The position numbers were made by a program, and so were the translations under genes. A DNA stretch of 64,000 nt from Scleromitrula shiraiana. Its lineage: Eukaryota > Ascomycota > Leotiomycetes > Helotiales > Sclerotiniaceae. The stretch covers positions 1,116,001 through 1,180,000 of the forward strand of contig JABELC010000012.1 in assembly GCA_028455995.1 (NCBI GenBank), in the 5' to 3' direction. The notes below the pieces were generated by a model. That model saw only the letters and a list, made by a program, of their open reading frames with translations, had not been told where the DNA came from and made no database searches. Every line of letters begins with the position of its first letter. The first letter of the stretch is position 1. Positions 1-12,746 of this stretch are shown here, one piece after another.

Positions 1-314
1 ACATATATAGAAACCAGACGAATTCCAACGATGCATCCACGCAAATATTTTCAACCTCTTCTCATTCTTGCAATACGAACCCTCCCAAAAACCACGAGTC
101 TTGAAACTAGCCATCATCCCCAGTCCTCACGCACTTGACACTACTACTACACAATAAATGTAAATACGAAATAGGTACTTAACTCCCCAATTGACCTAGT
201 TTATGCTACCACACCCCCGCACCCAATACCCTAAACCCAAACCTTACAGAAACCCCATCCAAAATCCTCTTTAATCAACAACTCACAACCAGACATCAAC
301 CTCCTACTACCATC

Positions 315-346
315 TCATTCCATTCCATTCCATTCCATTCCATTCC
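315..346. repeat. (CATTC)n pentanucleotide microsatellite
   Basis: About six consecutive CATTC units are directly readable. It is one of many 5-bp period arrays in this window. Confidence 0.9.
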
Positions 347-1762
347 CCTCAATCCACCAATCTTCACTTCCCACCCAGCACACCACATCTCATCAATCCC
401 ACATCCACATGCAGTTAACACCCACCCCCTCATTATATGCCAAAACCATGCGTTACCCATGCGCCCCGTTTGACATCCACCGATTGGATGTACCAAGTCT
501 GGTATCTGTGAGATATGCAACAAAAGTAGCTTAAATCCCGGGTTCTTTGATTTGATTATTCACTCTACTCCTCTTTCATCGCATCTCATGTTAAGCTTTC
601 ACATTTCCGCATATTGGTATTGGGATTATGTGTTTTTGTTTGTTTGTTTGTCTTTGGAACTTATCATTGATAGGGATCTTAAACGTTGTTATTTTTGAGG
701 GAGGTGAGAAATTTCTCCTAAAGTTGGATATCGATTGCTTTGACATCGTTGATAGCTATTATAGTAGGACAATTATACAATACTAATCTGTTGAGATAGA
801 TGAATATACAATGCAATGAATGGAATTTATTGGGGAATGGAGGATGTTGATAGTATATTATATCATCTTATCCCAAGGGGAGGAAATCCAGAATTGATAT
901 ATGAGGAGTGTTGACTTGAAGTTAGTGAAGAGACTTCTATATATTATCAGGCCTCCCGGCCCCTTCTATTTGTGATATAACATAAGAAGGAATGATATAA
1001 AGAAACCAATTCCATTTGTAGTTTACAAGTGATTATCTACTAGACGCTGTTGATTATGTACAAATGCATAACTTTCACTATCCAGTTAAATACGGCGTTG
1101 TTATCTCTTTCATTGTTAAAAACCACTCATTATCCGTGTAAAACTCCGCCGGTTGATTCGATTTATACGGGATAGAATGGGATAGAAAGAGTATGGGGGA
1201 GAACTCAACGCATGACCTTCTTTCCAGCAAGAACCATATACTGCACTTATAGCAATCACCCCCCGAAATTCTCCAATCACTTAAGAAATAAGGTAGGCGA
1301 TAGAATAGGGGACAGGAGAAGGACTCTAAACTCTCGACTCCCTTTCCCATACACCCTATCTAAAAATTCACCTTCCCATCTTATCCAACTTGGATAGATA
1401 GGTACATATTATGCGTCTTAAAAAAGTATATAACAAACAGACAACACTCGCTGCCTTCCACTACAAACTCGTAAACCAAATGCCCCAAACCAAACTACAC
1501 AAACTCTTCCAAACAAAACAAAAAGAACAAATTCTAAAGACTTAACTAAAAATCTTCAAGAATACATAAGTACTCATCAACAAACCAACTAACCATAACT
1601 CCAGTAAAACTTACTCAGAGTTTTCCATCTCACTCTTTTTCAATGTTTATTTGTATACATACAAACAAACAAACACAACTGCAATACTCCGCCATAGTCC
1701 TTCCCGACCAAAAAAATTAGCACCTTTCCCTCCCCTTTTCAATTTTTTAATTGTGGATTTTC

Positions 1763-1780
1763 CGAACCTCCCGAGGTTCG
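1763..1780. other. Perfect short palindrome (8-bp arms, CC loop)
   Basis: CGAACCTC and GAGGTTCG are exact reverse complements separated by CC. It could be a dimeric protein-binding site or a chance palindrome. No flanking gene assigns it a role. Confidence 0.6.
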
Positions 1781-3302
1781 CTCGTTCGTTCGGCGGAATT
1801 GTATTGTAGTCTGTCAATAAATACCTAGCTAAGTAGGTAATAAAGTGGATTTTTTAGTATGTTTTTTCTCTTTCAGATTATTATTGTAATAGGTGTTTGG
1901 TTTTGAACATAGAGGTGAGATGGGTATGTACTGGTGTAGCTGATTGTAATCGGATCCGATATGTAGTGGCGAATACTCACACCAGCTTTACGACAAAAGA
2001 AGGGGGAGGGGAATAGGGAAAAGGGAAAATCCAGTATCAATATCAATATCAATATCGATATCGTTGAGTTTCCTATAAATGCATATAGTATCCTATACAT
2101 TAAAATAGAAATCCTGTAAAAAATAGATGAACAGGAGAACAAGAATAGAACCAACCACACACACAAGTATTCTCAAATAGAACGAAAGCACAATATGCAT
2201 AAACATTATTTATACAAGGAACAATCAACAAATGATCAAAATGCAATTTCGAACCACAGAATGCTCGCGGGATCGATCCCCTGTTGCTACTGTACATATC
2301 AATCAACAAGTTAACTTTTTTTTAAAAAAAAAACATGCCGACGAGATGAAAAATTAAAGAATCCTAGGAACTAACACTCATAAGTAGACCCTGAACTAGA
2401 ACGAGAACCAGAAAATTCGATCGAAATTTCTTCGTTCCTGAGATGTGATATTATGTGATATTATGGTATTATCTCCACTGACCGACTACCATGCCATATA
2501 TACTTACTTACCGTTAGTTAGGCTTCAAGCTTGTAGCTAGTTGCTACGGGATCCGGTTCCTCAAAACGGGAGTAGGGTATCTACTACCTTCCTGATTATT
2601 TATTTATTGTATTTGCTGAGTCGCGGAGTCTGGCTTGGTTGTTTGGGAACGTGTTTAGTAAGTACCTAGGTAGTAGCTATAGGTCCGTCGAGCGTGGATT
2701 CGATGTATCGGTTTAATAAGTCCCATAGCCATAGTAGGTAAGTGAAGTGAAGTAATAGCCAAGTCGCTTCAGGTAAATCAATGTAGATATGGATGGAAAA
2801 GTGATATTGATATATATATATAAATAAATATTTACATATAAATACTGTCTGTGTGTGCTATACCAGATGAATCTTAAATATCGATCTACAATATCCATTG
2901 TATATATATATACGTGGACTAGGGGATGGCGCTTAAATATCTCACGGTATCAATCGATTAATTATCTGTGAGCTTTCGGATCGGATACAGTATATTCCCA
3001 TTTCCATTCGCATTTCCATTCCCATTTCCCATTTCCACTGCTTACATGCTCGCGCGCTTGCGTGGCTGCACGAGTAAATAAATGTACATACGATATGACG
3101 GACAAGTAAGTATCGTGCAGTACCGAAACACCGCTACACATAAACACAGTAGTATACTCAGTAGCTTCACTCACATCTGCCATCCCCTTCGTACCAACAC
3201 TACTGTACAAACTCGTAAGTGGCATATTTTAAGTTTTGACTTTCTAACTCACCGGACTGAATTTTACTGTGGTAAAACGTAGGATACCGGTACTCGAGTA
3301 CA

Positions 3303-3351
3303 TATCATATCCTATCCTATCCTATCCTATCATATCATATCATATCATATC
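3303..3351. repeat. (ATCCT)n then (ATCAT)n pentanucleotide arrays
   Basis: Two adjoining 5-bp arrays are readable, first TATCC-type units and then CATAT-type units, a one-base change of unit within one tract. Confidence 0.85.
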
Positions 3352-3598
3352 AATCACCTCCATCTCCTTAGCTCAGCCCCCCAAACCAAACCCAAACCCA
3401 AACCCAAACCATCATCATCATCGTCATTTAAATCGTCATTTAAAGTATGAAACAAGCTCATCTCACCTACCTAATTATTAATAATAATAATAATAACGAG
3501 CTTTCACGTATCGTATTGTATACGCGGAAGCGAGGGGTTGAGGCTGGGGAGAAACAGCCGTTATTACGCACAGCGTAGCTTAAACATATGGATGAGAT

Positions 3599-3636
3599 GC
3601 ATGGCATGGCATGGCATGGCATAGCATGGCATAGCC
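3599..3636. repeat. (ATGGC)n pentanucleotide microsatellite
   Basis: Repeated ATGGC units with interspersed ATAGC variants. Confidence 0.85.
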
Positions 3637-3706
3637 CATCTTGGCTCTCCGCCCACCAATGTTGGGTATTTTTATTTGTGTATATGGAGGGAATTTAAAC
3701 ATGGAT

Positions 3707-3740
3707 GTTATGTTATGTTATGTTATGTTATGTTATGTTA
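3707..3740. repeat. (TGTTA)n pentanucleotide microsatellite
   Basis: Six or more consecutive TGTTA units, directly visible. Confidence 0.9.
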
Positions 3741-4165
3741 GTTGTCGCTGCTATTTAATTCATTTATATTTGTTCCTTTTGCATTATTAGGTTGATTCTC
3801 TTGGGTTGTCTTATATATATTGCGATGAAGTCTGACTTATTATTATTGGAGAGATGTTTTCATGTGCCGCTAGATAGATACTTTGTATCTGATGAATAAC
3901 AAAAACGGCGTTGGTTGTATTAATAGATATGGATGGATTCAGATGTTATACATATCACATCCTCCAGCGCAATTATTATAATAGTAGGATAAATTGTTCG
4001 TACAGTACCGACATATCATCCATATCCATATTATAATTAAAATCATCCCATCCCATCCCGTCCCATCGCATCGCATCGCAACGCATCCCATAAGATCCTT
4101 CACCAAATTCATTTCCTTCTCCATATAAGAGAACAATGAAGTTAACATCAACCAATAAAAGGTTA

Positions 4166-4204
4166 AAAACCCGCGCGCCTTGTTCGGAACAGACAGCGGG
4201 TTTT
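4166..4204. other. Nested inverted repeat (possible stem-loop)
   Basis: AAAACCCGC (4166-4174) pairs exactly with GCGGGTTTT (4196-4204). The intervening loop contains a second inverted repeat, TGTTC-G-GAACA (about 4180-4190). The nested arrangement could fold as DNA cruciform or RNA on either strand. No gene is assigned nearby, so its role is unknown. Confidence 0.5.
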
Positions 4205-5418
4205 GAAGGCTGCATGCGCGTAGCACTCACTATTCAAACATTCACAAGGCAAGGATTATTGGATGTGTTACACATCTAGGTATAGTCTACAGTAGTATTT
4301 ATTAATTTGAATTTGAATTTGATAGCGAATTATATCCAATCGATGAATTTTGGGGGGTCGAACCTGGTATATATGTTATGCAGAGTGCGATATAGCCGTG
4401 ATTTGACATCGTGGGTACAAAGTCCAAGGCTGTATTGTATTGTATGTATGATGGTACCGGGATGGGGATTAGAGTGAATTTGAGATTGTTATGGGAACAT
4501 GGAAAGATAGGCTGATTTCTGTTCGATTTTTTGAAAATGTGACGGATAGATAGATAGATAGATATGTCTTCATTTGAGTTGAGTTAATCAATTATTCTTT
4601 ATAGATTTTATTGTAGCTCTGTTGAAAGTTGGGAGCAAATAATATGTATATGATGACTGACCCTCTTTTCCAAGATTCTCTTTGTTGGGCCAATTTATTA
4701 GACTTCAACTTCGCGTGTCAGTCTACAAATATCCCTTGTATAATAATTTTCTTCTCTCTTCACTTAGGCATACAATACTATCGTCTGTAATCTCCAGGGC
4801 GGTACGGGTGAGTGGCATAAAAGGTAATCGAGACTAAAATAAAATAAACTCGATTGCTTCAAAAACGTGGAATGATTCGGACACAAAATTCGGTCTCGGA
4901 TAGATCCTCGTATCGTACGTACATAGTACAGTCAGTACAGTAAGTAGCCTGTAGGTAGATAGAGGTGTTTGATCTATTTCGTACATACTAACAGCATGGT
5001 TAACTTGAAAGGCTCAGCACTGCAGTAAGCACAACTTACTAGTAATGCTTACTTGTATCGGCAGATCCTGTGGATGGATGAGATCTGTTTCTACTTGCTT
5101 ACTTTTTTTGACCGGTTTCGTATGTTACAAAGATGCTGGGGTTTAAATTGTGATCTAGATATCAAATTATAATATGTTTGTGTGCTGGTAGTCCTGGTAC
5201 TTGTGTACCTAAATAGTTAAATAGTTAAATAGTCATTGACAACTCATAGGAAAGTGAATTATCAATAACGAATGATCAAATAGTATAACTTCAAATTTGA
5301 AAGTATTATTAACCTTTGTAAGAAGTCTTGTGCTAATTTCACTAATATTGTCGATCTGCCAAGGGTTTTTAATATACTTTTTTTTTTCCCTTTACACCTG
5401 GGCAATATTTTCAATTTG

Positions 5419-5453
5419 CTTGAGTCTTGAGTCTTGAGTCTTGAGTCTTGAGC
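5419..5453. repeat. (CTTGAGT)n 7-bp tandem repeat
   Basis: Four perfect CTTGAGT units followed by one imperfect unit. Confidence 0.85.
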
Positions 5454-5676
5454 CTTAAGCTTTGACTGTTACACTCCTTTAAAGATTGATGAGCCTTAAC
5501 TTATAAGTTAACTTTTCTTTCTAAATTGTACTGACTTTAACTAACCGCTCACTTGTAAAAAGTCACAGCCCCAGTAGTTAAAGTTGACCCTTATAAAAAC
5601 GGATCTCGGAATCGGAAGCTTTTGAAATTTCCATTTTCCATTTTCCATTTTCCATCTTTTATTTAGTATTATTAGT

Positions 5677-6140
<464 letters not shown>

Positions 6141-6295
6141 GTTTAGTATTAGCATTACCATTAGCATTAGCCTTAGCCTTACTTTTAACCTTAGCCTTAG
6201 AGGAGCTCTTTTCTTTCTTTCTTTCTAATAATTTTGTAATGGTTACAAACCACTGAGCCACCTACATAGTACCTACCGGTATTCCTCATTCCTCT

Positions 6296-6352
6296 ACTCT
6301 CCTCTACTTTCCTCTCCTCTACTTTCCTCTCCTCTCCTCTCCTCTCCTCTCC
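6296..6352. repeat. (TCCTC)n-type pyrimidine repeat
   Basis: A run of CTCTCCTCTACTTT and CTCCT units, all pyrimidine on the + strand apart from a few A bases. Confidence 0.75.
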
Positions 6353-6984
6353 ACCCAGGCCTCCTCTTTACTCCTTGCCTAACTCTTTTCTCTTCATATC
6401 TAATCCACTCTCCAGTCTTTAAGGCTACTACAAACAGTACAGGTACAGGAATAATAAAATACTTTACCGTATTAATATTTTCAATATCAAATTTATTACA
6501 CTGTAAAAAAAAACTTGAACCCATACCTTTACTTTTATTATTATTATTATCTAGCTAGGTAGTACTTACTAAGCAGTCCTATCTTGATACACTCCCGCCA
6601 TTTTCATCATCAATCAAACCACCCTTATTCATTATTCACCTCCTTCTCCTCTTAAATTTTCAACCTCTTCCTTTTTTTTTTTTTTTTTTTTTTTGACTTG
6701 ACTCTTACTTATAAACATTTTTGTTTTTAACAAGCTACAATTCTATGATTCGATAAAATATTAGAATACAATATTATCGACCCTTCATGAAGCTATCGTA
6801 GATCTTTACAGTTATAAAACAGCATCTTTTCTCGAATCCGTCATCATCCTCCTTTAACTCCGCGCGCATCCGTCAATCCCGTTGAAAACGCTCACCTACA
6901 AATTGTTGAAAGAAAAAGGTTTAAATATCAACAACATCAAAAATCTTTTTAAACCTCCAGTTTCTTTCGAAACATAACTTAACC

Positions 6985-8425
6985 ATGCCGGAATCAAATT
7001 ATTATTCTGTGGGCTCACCAACGTTCACCAAGGCAAAGATCCCATTCTCATGGCCATCTATACCGAATCCTATTCCTCGAAGATATCGACGGAGGTTACG
7101 TTCGAAATTCCGCTCCAATCTTTCACCGGCATCTTCATTAGCTTCAATCGAGACATCATTCAATCCAAACGACACGATACGAGCATTGAGGGCACATAGA
7201 TGGTCGGCTTATGATGGACAATATCTGATATTGATTATTCTTGGAATATTCTCCTTATCAATCAGTCAAGCTCCTGGGCCACTTATCAAAACTGGTGCTG
7301 CTTCTTTGTTGATGCTCGCTCTTTTGATGCCCATTACAAGACAGTTTTTCTTACCATGTCTGCCAATATTTACTTGGTTACTTTTCTTTTTCAACGCCCG
7401 GTATGTTACTTTCCACTTCTTGCAGCGATTTCCCAAATCTAGTCGATTGCTCTAGGCAGTGATATAGTCTCCTAGTGAGGCACAGCAGTATTGGGAGCTT
7501 TCTTTCTAATGGTTGATATAGCTTTATTCCTGCCGAGTATCGACCTCATATTTGGGTCAAGGTATTACCCGCCCTCGAAAATATATTTTACGGAGCCAAT
7601 TTGAGCAATATTCTCTCAGCACACAAGCATGTGGTTCTCGATGTATTGGCTTGGTTGCCTTATGGAATTCTACACTTTGGAGGACCTTTTGTCTGGGCTG
7701 CCCTGATGTTCCTTTTCGGCCCACCCGGAACTGTACCAGTATTTGCACGAACATTTGGTTATTTGAACATTGTTGGAGTTGCGATTCAGTTAATATTCCC
7801 ATGTTCGCCTCCTTGGTATGAGAACATGTACGGCCTTGCACCTGCAAATTACTCAATGGAAGGATCACCGGCTGGATTGGCTCGTATCGATTTACTCTTC
7901 GGATTCGATATGTACACGAGTAACTTCACCGCATCTCCGCTAGTATTTGGAGCTTTCCCATCGTTACATGCTGGAAACGCTGTGCTAGAGGCACTTTTCA
8001 TGAGCCATTGCTTCCCAAAATTACGACCACTTGTCATTGCGTATGTTATGTGGATGTGGTGGGCAACAATGTACTTATCTCACCATTACGCTGTTGATCT
8101 CGTGGCTGGTGCTTTCCTCGCTGCAATCGCTTTCTACATCTCCAAGACCAATTTCTTGCCAAGGACCCAGCCTGATAAAAAATTCCGTTGGGATTACGAC
8201 TATGTTGAGAGAGGTGATGCCCCAACTGGAATTTACGAATATGGACTTGCAGTTCTTGACCACGATTTCCGCCACGATAGCAGTGATGAATGGACCATTG
8301 GGTCTTCTTCATCAATTTCTTCTGGGTCGAGGAGTCCCATTGACGAGAGTCAATCTGCCTGGGAAGGTGATACGTTAGCATCACAAGCTTCAGATAGTGA
8401 ACTTAGCGAGGTCGTTGTTAGATAA
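6985..8425 (+). CDS. AUR1: Inositol phosphorylceramide synthase catalytic subunit
   Basis: This enzyme transfers inositol phosphate from phosphatidylinositol to ceramide in the Golgi, making inositol phosphorylceramide. It is essential in yeast and is the aureobasidin A target. The exons are 6985-7400 and 7522-8425, separated by a 121-nt intron. The donor GTATGT splits an Arg codon, and the join restores family sequence running ARFIPAEYRPHIWVK. The product is 439 aa, normal for fungal Aur1. It has several hydrophobic segments. The PAP2-like catalytic motifs are visible: GAFPSLHAGNA (His about 288) and LSHHYAVD (His about 327, Asp about 331). The C-terminal 70 residues are polar and Ser-rich, presumably cytosolic. 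The start is the first in-frame ATG after a pyrimidine-rich leader. The long TAA tract lies upstream and the next gene converges from the right. Identification is very secure; exact intron borders are inferred from consensus and reading frame. Confidence 0.96.
7401..7521 (+). other. AUR1 intron
   Basis: The donor is GTATGT and the acceptor ends GATATAG, with a CTAAT-like branch site at about 7506. The frame reads into a stop at 7453-7455 if it is not removed. Splicing restores a continuous Aur1 protein. Confidence 0.9.
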
Positions 8426-9985
8426 ACTGTGTATTTGCAACAATGTTGCAATCTAACAGTAACAATCTTACTCGACTTTTCGCTAATCGAGAGTTACTCT
8501 CATCATGATTTTACGGCATTATCATGTTACGGCGTTAGCATACGAAGCGACTTCTACCTTTAATTCACCCCGGACCCGAATGTATCTTGGATCCTTGGAC
8601 GAACCACTTTGTACATATACCTCTTTCTTTTACCATTATTCGGGGTCATCCAATTTGAAGATTTGGATACAGGAGTCTCCTACAGTATATACTAATGATA
8701 ATACTGCCGAGATTTCTTTGTCATGTCGATCTGTTATGTTCAGTTCGATATGGGGAATGATTCTTGGCTACCTTTTCGATTCTACACTTCACTTCTTATT
8801 TGTCCTTGAATTACCTCGCGAGAGGTCTTTAGAGACACGGGCACTTTTATTTGTTCGCCCACTTGTGTGAATAATACGTCCAACCATCGCTAGAGTTACC
8901 GCCGCTTATATCTCTCTTCTGGGGTTTTATAGAGAAAAGTTTGTGCTGGGCTCGCTATGTAGATTCTCTTACTTTTCTCTCTATCGAGAGAAATTTTTTA
9001 TAAAGTCTTTCGCTGAATATAGATTCTTTGTTGTGTGTTTTTTTTTGTGGTGGCCGATTGATGATAATGGATGGATGAATGAATGGAAATGGAACGGATC
9101 GGTGGGTTGGCCCTAATGTCATGTCATGGATGGATGGGATATTAGATGAGAAATGGTAAACAAAATCACACATACATATATTACATACAACAAAACTGTC
9201 GTTATAGACTTATTTCTGGCATGTCGGATTCGGGTTTTGCTCTATTTGGATTTTTGGATGCATGGATGGATGGATGATGATAATGACCTTGGGAAGGAAG
9301 GAAGGAAGGAAGATGAACGGGGGAATGAATGGATGAATGTCGATATGGTTATGGTTATGGTATATGGTGGTTTAACGTTGATAGGACTTATAATCTTCTT
9401 TTCTGTACTTTCTAGCTGCATTTTTGCGGTGATGGGGATGGGGATGGAATGGGATAGGATAGGATAGAGGTGGAGTAGCTTGGGACGTGAAGGGAACAGA
9501 AGGTCTGATTTGATGGGTAGCCGGAGAGTGTATGTGGGAAAGTGAGAAGGAAGGTCTAGTTCATTATAATGAAACAATGAACACCATATCATACCATACC
9601 ATACCATACCATACCATAATATCATGATCAAGATATCTATCTCTTCCTCTTACTTTTCTTCCTTGTGCTTTCTTGCTTTTTCCATCTATATGATAGATAT
9701 GATACATATGATACATATGATACATATGATAGATATATATTCTCCATGTCATAATTCCATTTATACACTTGAGTATACTCGTACATTCATCGAAGATTAC
9801 AAGTTTTTAGCTGTATTTCTATCCCTATCTTTATTATATCATATCATATCATATCAATCAATCAATCATAATAAAACAGAATAAAACAAACGACAAAGCG
9901 GAAAGATCGATAGAACTATGCGATGTGATTTATTATATTGGATGAATGGATTGATTGATTGATTGATTGATTGACTTAGTTAGAG

Positions 9986-10016
<31 letters not shown>

Positions 10017-11393
10017 AAGAGAGATATTCAGAGAGAAAAAGATTTTTCTAGAGTCTAATTCTAATGTGGGATTATTGCGGTATGTTGCTGTATGGTATGT
10101 ATGGTATATATGGTATATATGCTATGTATACTATGTATATTATGTATGCTATGTATGCTATGTTTTGGTTGATGGATTTATTTATTTAATTTTTTGGTTT
10201 ATTTGTGTTTGTGTATGTGTATGTGATAGATGATAGATGTTTGGTTGGTTGGTTGGTTGGTTGGTTAAGCTAGCTAGGCTCAGAGGAGAGGAGAGGAGAG
10301 GAGAGGAGAATGAATGGGTAAGAGATGGAGGTGTATAATGTAGTTATCTATGCTTTGTTTTTCTTTGTAAGTGAAGTGTAGTGTAGTGAAGTGAAGTAAA
10401 GTAAATGAGTCTAGATCGATCTATAAAGGAGGAAGGGAAGAGGAAAGAGAGAAGAGGGGTTAAACAGAAAGAAATAAGAAAGAATAAAAGAATGAAAGAA
10501 AAAAAGGGGGGGGGGACTCGAGAGCTGTTTATTTGTGAATCGAATCATTACTATTAGTATAACATTATCATCAATATAATAACAAAATATATCGGTGCTT
10601 GAGTTGAATCTCAATCAATACCCATGAAAGTGGGTTATACATGAGTTTTCGGTTTCAAAGAAGTATCCTGTTGTAAAATGATATGGTATGGTATGATATT
10701 ATAGTCGATTATATGATATCATTAACCCCATTCATTACCTACACCATTCATTGATCCATTCATCCATCCCATTCATTCCAGTTCATCCCATTCCAACCAA
10801 GCCCAATCAATCAATCAATCAAAACCACCCCATCCCATATCCCCCCCTCTCCCTAACCTCAAACCAAAAGAAGCCCCTACCTCTCTTCCTCCACTATGAA
10901 AATCCATACTACAAAATCGAAAAACGGTAATCCGGATCCAGATTTAACCCCAATCCAATCCAATCCGATCCAACCCCTTCCCTCCACCCCCAAAAAGAAA
11001 AAGACACGCAAAAACGAATTCGAATTTCTCAACTGGAGAAAATGGAAATGTGCAGTAATATCCATTTAGGTGAACGTGTGTATATGTAACTCGCGACTAA
11101 ACAAAAGAAGCCGAAGCAAAGTAGAAAATAAAACAAGAACATAACCGCACGCTCGCCAAAAAAAAGCACCAAAAACTTGAAAGGGGTATGACATTGAGAA
11201 GATAGATGAACTATGAAAGTGTTGTTTCTTCATCAAGTCGGTATCGAATAAGAAGAGATAAAAAAGAAAACCGATGGGAATCCCCTGAACGAAAACGAAT
11301 GCAGGCTTTTTCAATCATCAAAGGAAATAATTCATCATCTCATCTCATATCATATTATCTCCAACCCATCTCTCATCTCTCATTTCTCATCAC
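8426..11393. other. Convergent intergenic region with microsatellites
   Basis: This lies between the 3' ends of AUR1 and the CaMK-like gene, so it should hold both 3' UTRs. No supportable gene was found. It contains (ACCAT)n near 9592-9619, a GATACATAT repeat near 9695-9730, (ATATC)n near 9836-9858, a (TA)n run near 9992-10015, (GGTT)n near 10230-10265 and (GGAGA)n near 10279-10310. A purine-rich stretch near 10425-10515 ends in ten consecutive G. Confidence 0.6.
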
Positions 11394-12746
11394 TCATCTT
11401 CCCGAAATCTTTGCCGTTCCCGCACTCCATAAACCTTTAGTAGTTTCTGCAATCTTCCTCGTTTGAGCCTCGATCTGTGCTTCTGTTTGACCCTGTCCCG
11501 AAGTCCTCTCTATACCTCGCGCGAATTGTTGTCGAGCTCCCGCAGTTGGATTTGTGCTAGTTGTGGAATATCCGGAATCTAGATCCATAGCTTCAGATCC
11601 ATTATTCGCACCATTTTTACCAAGTCCAGAGTCGTTATCGTTGTTGTAATTCAAGGGTTTAGCTCCTCGTTGGGGATCTGTCGATTGTACTCCGTCCATC
11701 ATACCCGCTTGACCTTCTCGAAGCTTGTTAATGGCGCGCACGGTATCGATGGCGGCGTGGAGAGTTCGTCGGGCGTTGAAGTTCTTCTTTACCACAGGTA
11801 GTAAATCACTACCCTTACCGTCCTTAGAAACCGATTCGCCTGTTACGAAAGGGTGAGATAATGCTTCGTGAGCCGTCATTCTTTGTGTAGGATCTATCGT
11901 AAGACATTTCTTGATGAATTCTCGAGCCCCTCGGCTCACGCCTCTCCAGTATTCTATAGGTGTAAAGCTATAGTCTGCAATAAGAATTGCCTGCATCTCT
12001 TCTAAGTTGGAATCCCTATCAAACGGTGTGTAGCCGCATAGTAAGAAATATGTAATGACACCGATCGCCCATATGTCAACTGGTTTTCCGTGACCAGTCT
12101 TTTTAAAGATCTCTGGAGCCATGTATCCAGGAGTGCCGCAAGTTGTAGTCAGGACATGAAATTGCTCTTCGTCCATTATCCTACTTAATCCAAAATCTGC
12201 AATGAGAAGATCTGCGTTATCTTCTGGAGTGCGAAAGAGTAGGTTTTCGGGTTTGAGATCTCGGTGAACGATTCCATGATCGTGAAGATATGCTACGGCG
12301 GAAAGGGTTGCCCGAATTAGATCTGCAGCATCAGATTCAAAGTAAGAACCTTTCCTGCAAATGCGATCGAAGAGCTCTCCGCCAAGCGCCAAATCGGTGA
12401 CAAGATATAAATTATTAAGGGTTTCGAAGTAATCGACTAAGGTGAGAATGTTTTGATGTCCCATAGAGACACGTTTAAGTACAGCGATTTCATTTCGAAC
12501 CTACCAAAAAATTATTACAATCAATTCTAAATTGATCTTTCAAATGCCTGCGATGAAGCGACATACCATATGTTCTCTGCCAGCCATCAATCTTTTATTG
12601 ATAACTTTCGCAGCGTAATACCTTCCAGTATCAATATGCACACATTCTTTCACGACCGAGTAAGAACCAGCACCTAATGTCTTCCCCGTCTTGTATCGAC
12701 ATGCTTGAACTTGTGGTTTATTCTGTTGAGAATCTTGAGCACTCAT
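11394..12746 (-). CDS. Calcium/calmodulin-dependent protein kinase (CaMKI-like, CmkB type)
   Basis: This is a Ser/Thr kinase predicted to be activated by Ca2+/calmodulin and by an upstream CaMK kinase. The exons on the minus strand are 12746-12567 and 12500-11394, with a 66-nt intron (GTATGT donor) between REHM and VRNE. The product is 428 aa. It shows the glycine loop GAGSYSVV, an invariant Lys in AAKV (about 47), HRDLKPEN (about 139-146), ADFGLSR (about 161-167) and an activation loop TTCGTPGYMAPE. After the kinase domain, a basic amphipathic stretch around KKNFNARRTLHAAIDTVRAI fits the autoinhibitory and calmodulin-binding helix. The chosen start MSAQDSQQ fits the family. An in-frame ATG 36 nt upstream (12782) would add 12 residues. 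The sequence resembles filamentous-fungal CmkB rather than CmkA. Confidence 0.92.

Noticed and set aside
2228..2292. tRNA-like stretch around TTCGAACC and GGGATCGATCCCC
   Set aside because: The T-arm-like words are not accompanied by acceptor, D and anticodon stems at proper spacing.
8505..8870. 121-codon frame after AUR1
   Set aside because: It lies where the AUR1 3' UTR is expected, has no recognisable domain and no coding composition.
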